NCBI GenBank assembly: GCA_034003745.1
Contig: JAVEYA010000009.1
Location: forward strand, 1-39,283
Source of the DNA: JAVEYA01 sp034003745
Lineage (GTDB): Bacteria; Bacillota; Peptococcia; DRI-13; PHAD01
Direction: 5' to 3'
DNA: 39,283 nucleotides
Below the pieces are notes generated by a model. That model did no database searches. It saw only the letters and a program-made list of their open reading frames with translations, and was not told the origin of the DNA. The stretch's first letter is position 1; each line of letters begins with the position of its first letter. Positions 10,532 through 18,238 of this stretch are shown here, piece after piece. A program made the position numbers and the translations under genes.

Positions 10532-10552
10532 GTATAGAAAGGACGGGTCAAG

Positions 10553-11047
10553 ATGGCGCAAGCGGAAGTTCTGGATATACAGGAACAAGAAGAGGATACG
10601 CTTAAAGGCAAATATCTGATCTTCTCTATGGGCAAAGAATTATACGGCATGGAGATACGGTATATCACCGAAATTATCGGCATACAGCCTATTACGGTCG
10701 TGCCTGAAATGCCGGCTTATGTCAAAGGCATTACCAATCTCAGAGGCAAGATTATTCCCGTCATTGACGCCCGGCTGCGTTTCAAGAAGGAAGTCAGGGA
10801 GTATGACGACAGGACCTGTATTATTGTCCTGGATACCAACGGTCTTTCCGTGGGACTTGTGGTCGACAGCGTGTCGGAAGTCATTTCCATGAAGGATGAG
10901 GATATCGCGCCTCCGCCCGAAATCAGCAAAGGCGGGCATAAATATATCAAGGGCGTAGGCAAGGCCGGCGGCAGCGTGAAGCTGTTGCTGGATTGCCGGA
11001 AGATGCTGAATGACGATGAAGTTGAAGCGCTCAGCACGATCGGTTGA
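10553..11047 (+). CDS. cheW: Chemotaxis coupling protein CheW
   Basis: This 164-residue adaptor consists of a single CheW domain (two SH3-like beta-barrels), of the usual length. Diagnostic stretches are LIFSMGKELYGMEI, the loop VPEMPAYVKGITNLRGKIIP, and a C-terminal GGSVKLLLDCRKML. It would link the receptor tip to the P5 domain of CheA at the inner membrane. AAAGGACGG lies just before the ATG. It is probably co-transcribed with the receptor upstream. It is separated from cheA by the LuxR-type regulator, so the signalling core is split into two transcription units. Confidence 0.95.
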   Translation: MAQAEVLDIQEQEEDTLKGKYLIFSMGKELYGMEIRYITEIIGIQPITVVPEMPAYVKGITNLRGKIIPVIDARLRFKKEVREYDDRTCIIVLDTNGLSVGLVVDSVSEVISMKDEDIAPPPEISKGGHKYIKGVGKAGGSVKLLLDCRKMLNDDEVEALSTIG

Positions 11048-11079
11048 TCAAGATTATATAGTCTAAATATACTAATTTG

Positions 11080-11108
11080 TTGAAAAATGTCGAAAAAAAT
11101 GATATTAT
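11080..11108 (+). promoter_or_regulatory. Sigma-A-type promoter of the LuxR-type regulator
   Basis: TTGAAA (11080-11085) and TATTAT (11103-11108) are separated by 17 bp, close to the vegetative consensus. TGTCGAA, identical to the core Spo0A box, lies in the spacer at 11088-11094. The 5' leader then holds a TAGGGGA/TCCCCTA inverted repeat (11140-11146 and 11169-11175). Confidence 0.6.
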
Positions 11109-11196
11109 TTGGGTAATCAGTTTGAATTAATTAGTTGCATAGGGGACCATTGACGCAGACAATATTCCTCCCCTAAGACAAATTTGGAGGAAGCCT

Positions 11197-13689
11197 ATGC
11201 GTAAAAAAGACAAACAAAGGGCGTATTATTTTTCGGACAAGTTGAAAAATCAGCTTGTCCGTATACCTCTTTATCCTGTGACCGTCGTGGAAGCCCCCTC
11301 GGGTTTTGGCAAGACGACGGCTGTGCGGGAGTATCTCCGGGAGAACCTCTCTTCAGAAGATTGCGAATATTGGTACACTTGTTTGGGCGAGCCCTCCGCC
11401 GTTGCCTGGAGAGGCGTCTGCGAGCTGTTTGCCAACATCAACGGCGAAATGGCGGAAAACTTAAAAAGCTTGGGCATGCCCACTATGGATACGCTGATGT
11501 ATCTGCTGACAGCGTTCCGGGAACTTCGCTGTACAGCCGAAACCTATCTGGTCATTGATAATTACCATCTGCTGGATTGCGGGGTACCGCGGGAACTGTT
11601 CAGCGTTTTCGGCCTGCATGGGTGCCCTCATTTACATATCATTTTTATTACGCAACAGTTGGGAGCCACCCAGCAGTTCACTCTCCCCAGCGCCGACATT
11701 CATACGATTGATTCGTCGGCTTTTTTCTTTGACCGTGAAGGCGTCGCCGCGCTGTTTCGGATGGAGGGCATTCGCTTATCCGCTGAAGAAGTGGAAAAAG
11801 TTTTTATCAGTACGGAGGGTTGGGTATCGGCTCTTCGCCTGCAAATTATCAATTATGAAGAAAACGGCACGTTTGACCATAACGCCGGCATTGAACATCT
11901 GGTAGAGGCGGCTATCTGGAACAAACTGAATCCGGAAGAAAAGGAGTTTTTACAGGCGGTCTCTATTGCGGAAAGCTTTACGCCCCGGCAGGCTGCCGCC
12001 ATGATGGGACGGGAAACCTTGCCGGAGCGGATAGAAGAGCTCCTGAAGACCAACGATTTTATCCGTTATTTTCCCGATAAGGGACTGTACGTTATCCACA
12101 GCATTTTAGGAAGCTATCTGCAAAACCGCTTTTATTACCATCAGCCGGAGGCGTTCCAGCAAACGATGCTCCGCCGCGCCGGCGCATCGTTTATGGCTAT
12201 GGGGCAGTATTATCCCGCCGCCCAGTATTTTTTAAAAGTTAAAGATTATGACGCTATTTTAGCGCTGCCCTTTAACGCCGAATATCTGGGCAATCAAAAA
12301 GAAAAAAATTTCCTGGACTTTGTTATCGCTTTGCTGGAAGAATGTCCGGAAGAAACCCTGCTGCGCTATCCGTATGCCTTAATGACCTTTGCATCCCAGG
12401 CCTATCTGGGCGGGGAGCTCCAACAATATCAAAAAATTTGCCGGCTGATTGAAAAGATTATTGAAAACGACCATACTCTAAGTGAAGAAGAACGCCGGCG
12501 TATCCGCGGGGAATTTCTCATTCTGCAAGGGATTGCGTATTTCAATGATATCGGAGAAATGGGCGAAAGAATCCGGACAGCCGGGGAGATTTTAAAAGAG
12601 CCCTCCCGGCAGTTTGGTTATGACACGCCGTTTACTTTTGGCTGTCCCTCGGTCCTCTTTTTGTATTGGCGTGAATCGGGCCAGCTGGAAAATGAGTTGA
12701 ACGCCCTGGACGCCTATTTGCCTGTTTACCGGAAGCTTACCAAAGGGCACGGCAGCGGCGCCAACAGTGTAATGCGGGCTGAGGCCATGCTGATGCGGGG
12801 AGACGACGAGGAAGCGGAAATATTATGCCATAAGGCGTTGTATGAAGCCCGCAGCCGGCGGCAAACCGCTATCTGCCTCTGTGCGGAATTGGTGCTGGCC
12901 CGTGTCGCTATTTTGCGGGGCGACGCGGACGGCTATTTTATTGCGGTAAAGAATATCCAAAGGTATACGGAAAATGGCCCCAATCTTTACATATTACGTA
13001 TGGGCGCTCTTTGTTTGACGACCATAAACCTGGCCTTGGGCGATACGGAAAACGTGGCTCCCTGTCTTGAGAACATGGAAAATATCAAAAAAATTTTCTA
13101 TACGCCGGCTCTTCCCTACGCTCAGATGCAATACGCTGCGCTTTTACTGGGGGAAAAACGTTATAATGAGTTTTACGGCCTGGCGGACCTGATCATGGAT
13201 ATGGACGGGAACGGGACGGGGAATATTCACTATATCCTGCCGCAGGTCTATCACTATAAATATTTGGCGGCAATAAAACTAAACAGCGGGAAAAAACAAG
13301 AGGGCCTGGAATACCTGCAGAAAGCCCTCGCTTTGGCGTTGCCGGATAAGATTTATCTTCCTTTTGTTCCGGAAAGCAGCAATTGGGATTCTCTGCTGGA
13401 AGAGGCCAGAAAAACGGTTTCCGACAAGGCGGGGATGAACGACTTGGTGGCGCTCTGCAAACGCCATGAAAAAGGGGTGGGCGTAATAAAAAAGGCTCTG
13501 CAGGCGAATAAATCGCCGTTGACGCCCCGGGAGCGGGAAATCGCCCTTTTATCCAGGGACCGTTTAAGCGCCAAGGAAATCGCCGAAAAGTTGTATATTG
13601 CCGAAGCGACCGTCCGCACGATCTTAAGGAGCATTTACAGCAAGCTGGATATTCATTCCCGCTCGGAACTGCAGAATATAGATTTTTAA
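11197..13689 (+). CDS. MalT-like ATPase transcriptional regulator with LuxR helix-turn-helix
   Basis: This 830-residue regulator has a MalT/LuxR large-ATPase architecture. Walker A is APSGFGKTT (residues 33-41) and a Walker B-like TYLVIDNYH follows near residue 115. The central part is alpha-helical and TPR-like. The C-terminal 55 residues are a LuxR-type DNA-binding domain: LTPREREIALL, SAKEIAEKLYIAEATVRTIL, then YSKLDIHSRSEL. The start has TTTGGAGG upstream. The gene lies between cheW and cheA. Its position and the repeated element before both chemosensory operons make it one of two candidates, with the SARP-type protein at 5169, for controlling them. No activating ligand can be named. Confidence 0.92.
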   Translation: MRKKDKQRAYYFSDKLKNQLVRIPLYPVTVVEAPSGFGKTTAVREYLRENLSSEDCEYWYTCLGEPSAVAWRGVCELFANINGEMAENLKSLGMPTMDTLMYLLTAFRELRCTAETYLVIDNYHLLDCGVPRELFSVFGLHGCPHLHIIFITQQLGATQQFTLPSADIHTIDSSAFFFDREGVAALFRMEGIRLSAEEVEKVFISTEGWVSALRLQIINYEENGTFDHNAGIEHLVEAAIWNKLNPEEKEFLQAVSIAESFTPRQAAAMMGRETLPERIEELLKTNDFIRYFPDKGLYVIHSILGSYLQNRFYYHQPEAFQQTMLRRAGASFMAMGQYYPAAQYFLKVKDYDAILALPFNAEYLGNQKEKNFLDFVIALLEECPEETLLRYPYALMTFASQAYLGGELQQYQKICRLIEKIIENDHTLSEEERRRIRGEFLILQGIAYFNDIGEMGERIRTAGEILKEPSRQFGYDTPFTFGCPSVLFLYWRESGQLENELNALDAYLPVYRKLTKGHGSGANSVMRAEAMLMRGDDEEAEILCHKALYEARSRRQTAICLCAELVLARVAILRGDADGYFIAVKNIQRYTENGPNLYILRMGALCLTTINLALGDTENVAPCLENMENIKKIFYTPALPYAQMQYAALLLGEKRYNEFYGLADLIMDMDGNGTGNIHYILPQVYHYKYLAAIKLNSGKKQEGLEYLQKALALALPDKIYLPFVPESSNWDSLLEEARKTVSDKAGMNDLVALCKRHEKGVGVIKKALQANKSPLTPREREIALLSRDRLSAKEIAEKLYIAEATVRTILRSIYSKLDIHSRSELQNIDF

Positions 13690-13706
13690 AAAAGCGGCTG
13701 CAAGAT

Positions 13707-13751
13707 AAAAATACCTCAAAATTGAGTATGCGCAAAAAAATAGACTATAGT
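13707..13751 (+). promoter_or_regulatory. cheA-operon promoter overlapping copy 2 of the shared 24-bp element
   Basis: The element at 13707-13730 reads AAAAATACCTCAAAA, TTG, AGTATG. It is an imperfect palindrome (ATACcTCAA-aa-TTGAGTAT). A possible -35 TTGAGT (13722-13727) lies inside it, with TATAGT (13746-13751) 18 bp downstream. A regulator bound here would contact or block RNA polymerase. It lies about 70 nt before the cheA start. Confidence 0.5.
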
Positions 13752-13818
13752 ATCCTCATTACAGAACGATATTTTCAAGGAATTTGGTCATCTTTCGGGG
13801 AAGTAAGGAGGAGAAAAG

Positions 13819-15882
13819 TTGTTGAACGGTTATTCCAATGAACCGATGCTGGATATCTTCATCTATGAAACCACCCAGAACATCGAGCAGCTCGAAAAAG
13901 CAATTCTGGACAGCGAAAAAACAGAAAGCTTTTCCCCGGATACTGTAAATGAAATCTTCCGTATCATGCACACCATCAAGGGTTCTTCCGCCATGATGCT
14001 GTTTAATAATATGGCTTCCCTGACCCATGTGATGGAAGACCTTTTCTATTGCCTCCGGGAGGAGAAACCGGATGCGATCGACTTCCGGCTGCTTGCGGAC
14101 CTGGTGTTGGAGTGTGTGGACTTTATCAAAGTGGAATTGGAAAAAATCAAGAATCAGGATAGTCTGGACGGCGATGCGGAAGAGCTGATGGGGTGCATCC
14201 GAATCTATCTGGCCTCGATTAAGGGGAAAAAGTGTCTTCCGGAATCTAAAATCAGGCCGGAGGCGCCCAAAACGCAGAAATATTACCTTTCCCAAAGTAA
14301 GAGCCCCAACCTCTCCGGTCAAAAAGCCTATGAGGCGGTGATCTTTTTTGACGAAGGCTGTGAAATGGAGAACATCCGGGCGTTTGCCATTATACATAAC
14401 CTCAAGGAAATAACCGAGGACTTCAGTTATTACCCGGAGGATATCATTGAAAACAACGATACGGTGGAGGTTATCCGGGAGCAGGGCTTTAAAATCACCT
14501 TCAGATGTGAAAAAGACCGGCAGGAGACGTATGATTTCCTGACGACGACGGCCTTTGTCCGGAAGGTTGAGCTGACCGAGCTGGAGGAGGGCGCTTTCAC
14601 GGAGCGTCCCGCCGCGTCTTTGGAGACAACCCTGCAAGAATCGTCCGTCAAAATCCCCAAGCTGCAGCAAGTTTGGGAGCCGGGCGGCGGCGGTGCGCCG
14701 GAGACCAGGAACGCCCACCAAACGATCATCAGCGTAGATGTGGTCAAATTGGACAAACTGATGGATTTAATGGGAGAAATGGTCATTGCCGAAGCCATGG
14801 TGACGCAAAACCCTGACCTGCAGGGACTTAAACTGAATGACTTTCATAAAGCCGCGCGGCAGCTTAGAAAAATTACCAGCGAACTGCAGGATATGGTCAT
14901 GTCCATCCGCATGGTGCCACTGTCTGCAACCTTTCGGAAGATGCACCGCATTGTGCGGGATATGGGCAGGAAGCTGGATAAGGACGTGGAACTCAGGCTG
15001 ATCGGCGAAGAGACAGAGGTGGACAAGAATATTATCGAGCATATTTCCGATCCACTGATGCATCTGGTCAGAAATGCCGTTGACCACGGCCTCGAGTCCA
15101 ACCGGGAGAGAGAGGCCCAAGGCAAACCGAAAACCGGCGTAGTTACGCTGGAAGCGAAAAACGCCGGCAGCGACGTCCTGGTTATCATCCGGGACGACGG
15201 CAAAGGATTGAATAAGGATAAGATTCTGCAAAAAGCGCTCCAACAAGGGCTGCTGAACAAGCCGCAGCAGGAGATGACGGATAAGGAGATTTTCAATTTG
15301 ATTTTCCTGCCCGGCTTTTCCACCAATGATCAGGTAAGTGAATATTCCGGCCGCGGCGTGGGTATGGACGTCGTCGTCAAGAATCTGGAGGCCGTCGGCG
15401 GTTCCGTTTCCATCGAAAGCACAGAAGGGGAGGGGACGGCTGCCATCCTGAAAATTCCGCTGACCCTGGCCATCATTGACGGCATGAATATCAAAGTCGG
15501 CCGGAATAAGTATACGCTGCCCACCACTTCCATTCAGGAGACCTTCCAGGCCAAAGAAAAAGATCTGATCAAAGACCCCGGCGGCGCTGAAATGATTATG
15601 GTGCGCGGCGAGTGCTATCCTATTCTGCGGCTTCATGAGAAGTTTGCTATCAGCGCCGGTAAAACCGAGCTGACGGAAGGAATTATGCTCATGATCGAAG
15701 AAGATGGTAGGAGCCGTTGTCTCTTCGCGGATGAATTACTGGGCCAGCATCAGGTGGTAGTGAAGACGCTGCCCGCTTATCTTAAAAATACCAGGCAAGT
15801 GGACGGACTGGCAGGTTGTACGCTGCTGGGAGACGGCAGCATCAGTCTGATTCTCAATATTGGCGGCCTGCTGGCGATGTAA
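13819..15882 (+). CDS. cheA: Chemotaxis histidine kinase CheA
   Basis: This 687-residue kinase autophosphorylates and passes phosphate to response regulators. The P1 HPt domain carries H51 in IMHTIKGSSAMM. A P2-like module spans about residues 165-255. P3 dimerisation lies around MDLMGEMVIAEAMVTQN. The P4 ATPase has N box HLVRNAVDHGLE, G1 DDGKGL and G2 YSGRGVGMDVV. P5 (CheW-like) forms the last 140 residues. All catalytic motifs are present. Two adjacent TTG codons (13819, 13822) follow AAGGAGGAG; the second has the better spacing. It heads a tight operon with cheR, cheB and cheD. The usual partner CheY is not in the window, so the receivers in CheB, at 20305 and at 34424 are the visible candidate acceptors. 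Confidence 0.96.
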   Translation: MLNGYSNEPMLDIFIYETTQNIEQLEKAILDSEKTESFSPDTVNEIFRIMHTIKGSSAMMLFNNMASLTHVMEDLFYCLREEKPDAIDFRLLADLVLECVDFIKVELEKIKNQDSLDGDAEELMGCIRIYLASIKGKKCLPESKIRPEAPKTQKYYLSQSKSPNLSGQKAYEAVIFFDEGCEMENIRAFAIIHNLKEITEDFSYYPEDIIENNDTVEVIREQGFKITFRCEKDRQETYDFLTTTAFVRKVELTELEEGAFTERPAASLETTLQESSVKIPKLQQVWEPGGGGAPETRNAHQTIISVDVVKLDKLMDLMGEMVIAEAMVTQNPDLQGLKLNDFHKAARQLRKITSELQDMVMSIRMVPLSATFRKMHRIVRDMGRKLDKDVELRLIGEETEVDKNIIEHISDPLMHLVRNAVDHGLESNREREAQGKPKTGVVTLEAKNAGSDVLVIIRDDGKGLNKDKILQKALQQGLLNKPQQEMTDKEIFNLIFLPGFSTNDQVSEYSGRGVGMDVVVKNLEAVGGSVSIESTEGEGTAAILKIPLTLAIIDGMNIKVGRNKYTLPTTSIQETFQAKEKDLIKDPGGAEMIMVRGECYPILRLHEKFAISAGKTELTEGIMLMIEEDGRSRCLFADELLGQHQVVVKTLPAYLKNTRQVDGLAGCTLLGDGSISLILNIGGLLAM

Positions 15883-15894
15883 GGCGGTTATGAT

Positions 15895-16710
15895 ATGGTC
15901 AATATCGATGAACGGGAATTCAGAGAATTCGCCGAGTATATTAAAGCCCATTACGGCATCCATTTCAAGGAGGAAAAAAAGACCTTGGTGGCCGGCCGGC
16001 TGAACACCGTGCTGGCCGGTTTGAACATGGGCAGCCTGTCGGAGTATTTGCGTTATGTAACAGAGGATAAAACCGGGCAGGCGGCTTCGGCCATGTTGGA
16101 TAAGATTACAACCAATTATACCTACTTTATGCGGGAGGCGGAGCACTTTTATTATTTTCGCGACGTCGTGCTGCCTTATCTTGCTAAAACCTTGCGGGAC
16201 AAGGACTTGCGCGTCTGGTGCGCGGCCTGCTCCACCGGGGAAGAACCCTATACGCTGGCGATGCTGATTGATGAGTTCTTCGGTCCTGAAAAGGGCGCCT
16301 GGGATACCCGCATACTGGCTACCGATATTTCCACGAACGTCCTGGCGGCCGCACAGGCCGGTCTTTACGCCAAAGAGAGGCTGGCCGACCTGCCGGAACA
16401 GTGGCGCAAGAAATATTTCCGTAATGTGGACGCCGAAAGATGCGCGGTGACGGATAAGCTCAAGCAGCAAGTTATTTTCGGCAAAATCAATTTGATGGAA
16501 GCCGCATTGCCGTTCAAGCGTAAAATGCAGGTAATTTTTTGTCGGAATGTCATGATTTATTTTGATAAGGAAACCCGGGATACACTGGTGGAGCGTCTTT
16601 ATGACCTTACCGAATACGGAGGATTCCTCTTTGTCGGGCATTCGGAAGGTTTAAACCGCGAGACCACGCGGTACAAATATATCAGGCCTGCTGTTTACAG
16701 AAAGGAGTAG
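15895..16710 (+). CDS. cheR: Chemoreceptor glutamate methyltransferase CheR
   Basis: This 271-residue enzyme transfers methyl groups from S-adenosylmethionine to receptor glutamates for adaptation. It has the N-terminal all-alpha domain (residues 1-75, ending TTNYTYFMREAEHF), and a SAM-binding fold with VWCAACSTGEEPYTLAM, ILATDISTNVL and the late motif VIFCRNVMIYFD. No C-terminal TPR is present, so it is a plain CheR. The start 12 nt after cheA has only a weak AAGGCGG site, which suggests translational coupling. Confidence 0.96.
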   Translation: MVNIDEREFREFAEYIKAHYGIHFKEEKKTLVAGRLNTVLAGLNMGSLSEYLRYVTEDKTGQAASAMLDKITTNYTYFMREAEHFYYFRDVVLPYLAKTLRDKDLRVWCAACSTGEEPYTLAMLIDEFFGPEKGAWDTRILATDISTNVLAAAQAGLYAKERLADLPEQWRKKYFRNVDAERCAVTDKLKQQVIFGKINLMEAALPFKRKMQVIFCRNVMIYFDKETRDTLVERLYDLTEYGGFLFVGHSEGLNRETTRYKYIRPAVYRKE

Positions 16711-16717
16711 GCGGATC

Positions 16718-17740
16718 TTGGAGAAACAAAGAAAAATCAGGGTACTGGTGGTGGATGATTCCCCGGTATCACGGGAAATGATCGCCCGCGGCATACCCGC
16801 CGACCCTTTAATTGAGGTGGCAGCCACAGCAAAAGACCCCTTTGAGGCCCGGGATAAAATTTTGGAAGTGCATCCCGACGTGATTACCTGTGATGTGGAA
16901 ATGCCCCAAATGAACGGCGTTGAATTCATCCGCCAGCTTCTGCCCCAGTACTATATCCCGGTTATTGTCGTCAGCGCCGTGAGCGACGCCGTCTTTACAG
17001 CCCTGGAAGCCGGGGCGGTGGATTTTGTGGTAAAGCCCGGGACGCATGCCCCTCAAGATATGGACAGATTTATCCAGGACTTGACGCAAAAGATAAAGGC
17101 TGCTTCCCGGGCCAAGGCGCCGCTTTTCAAACCGGAGCGGGCGCCGGGCGGCAAAGCGGGCAACAGCGGCCGCGGTAGCGATCTCATCGCCATCGGCGCT
17201 TCCACCGGAGGGACCGAGGCGATTTACAGCATTTTACATGCACTGACTCCGGAAGTTCCGGGGATCGTCATTGTCCAGCATATTCCGCCCCTCTTTTCCC
17301 GCATGTTTGCGGAGAGGCTGGACGCCCAGACTCCGTTGCGGGTGAAGGAAGCCCGCAGCGGGGACTATGTGGAGCCCGGGAAAGCGCTGATTGCGCCTGG
17401 GGACAGGCACGTGAAAATTAAAAAAATCGGGGGCCGCTATCAGGTGGAATGTTTTGAAGGGAATAAAGTGAATGGACACTGTCCCTCGGTAGACGTCCTG
17501 TTTGAATCAGTGGCCCAGGAAACGGGCAGCCGCGCCATCGGAATTATTCTGACCGGCATGGGCTATGACGGCGCCAAAGGGCTGTTGTCTATGCGCCGTA
17601 AAGGCTGCCGCACCATCGGGCAGGATGAGGCGTCGGCGGTTGTCTATGGCATGCCCAAAGTGGCTTATGATATCGGGGCTGTGGAAATACAGACTTCTAT
17701 AGAGAATATACCGAGAAAAATCTTTGAATTGCTGGGTTAG
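16718..17740 (+). CDS. cheB: Chemoreceptor methylesterase/deamidase CheB
   Basis: This 340-residue protein removes receptor methyl groups when phosphorylated. The receiver domain (1-125) has phospho-acceptor D59 (ITCDVEMPQMNG). A short linker leads to the esterase domain, where the triad is visible: S162 (IGASTGGT), H188 (VQHIPP) and D284 (TGMGYDGAKG). The TTG start at 16718 is supported by AAAGGAG at 16701-16707, which overlaps the end of cheR. It provides the feedback arm for CheA signalling, together with the adjacent CheR and CheD. Confidence 0.96.
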   Translation: MEKQRKIRVLVVDDSPVSREMIARGIPADPLIEVAATAKDPFEARDKILEVHPDVITCDVEMPQMNGVEFIRQLLPQYYIPVIVVSAVSDAVFTALEAGAVDFVVKPGTHAPQDMDRFIQDLTQKIKAASRAKAPLFKPERAPGGKAGNSGRGSDLIAIGASTGGTEAIYSILHALTPEVPGIVIVQHIPPLFSRMFAERLDAQTPLRVKEARSGDYVEPGKALIAPGDRHVKIKKIGGRYQVECFEGNKVNGHCPSVDVLFESVAQETGSRAIGIILTGMGYDGAKGLLSMRRKGCRTIGQDEASAVVYGMPKVAYDIGAVEIQTSIENIPRKIFELLG

Positions 17741-17748
17741 GTGAAGAC

Positions 17749-18222
17749 ATGGAATGGATAGTCGGGATGGGAGAATATGTTGTTGCCAACGGTGAGGAAG
17801 ACGTCATCAGGACGTTTGCCCTGGCCTCCTGTGTAGCGGTTACCGTGTATTCCCCGTTGAGAAGAGCGGCGGGCATGATTCATGTAGTGCTGCCGGAACC
17901 GTTAAACGGCAGGGAAAACAGGGAACGCCCCGGCTATTTCGCGGCTACGGGGATCCCCTTATTGATCGGCGCTGTCTGCACAAAATTCGGCTGCCGGAAG
18001 GAAGAACTGCAAATCCAGATGTACGGCGGCGCAAGTTCCGGCCTGACCCAGGATGTCTTCAATATCGGTTCAAAGAATATCCGGGCTGTAAAAAACGCCT
18101 TGTTGGAGATGGGGCTGACTGTGTATAAAGCCGACTTACACGGGCAGGACAGCAGGACCCTGGCTATGGCGGTGAAAACGGGAACCGTGGAGGTTACCCG
18201 ACAGCCCATCAGGATAGATTAA
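17749..18222 (+). CDS. cheD: Chemoreceptor glutamine deamidase CheD
   Basis: This 157-residue enzyme converts specific receptor glutamines to glutamates. The cysteine-protease-like residues are in place: T22, C28 (LASCVAV) and H45 (MIHVVLP), matching the triad known from Thermotoga CheD. The signature YGGASSG follows. In Bacillus-type systems CheD partners with the CheY-phosphatase CheC; no CheC, CheX or FliY is visible here. AGGTGA precedes the ATG, overlapping the cheB stop. Members are usually about this length. Confidence 0.95.
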   Translation: MEWIVGMGEYVVANGEEDVIRTFALASCVAVTVYSPLRRAAGMIHVVLPEPLNGRENRERPGYFAATGIPLLIGAVCTKFGCRKEELQIQMYGGASSGLTQDVFNIGSKNIRAVKNALLEMGLTVYKADLHGQDSRTLAMAVKTGTVEVTRQPIRID

Positions 18223-18238
18223 GGAAATAAGAGGAGGT

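Noticed and set aside
14767..15636. A 289-codon leftward frame opposite cheA
   Set aside because: It lies antisense to the conserved P3-P5 region of CheA and is a compositional shadow of it.
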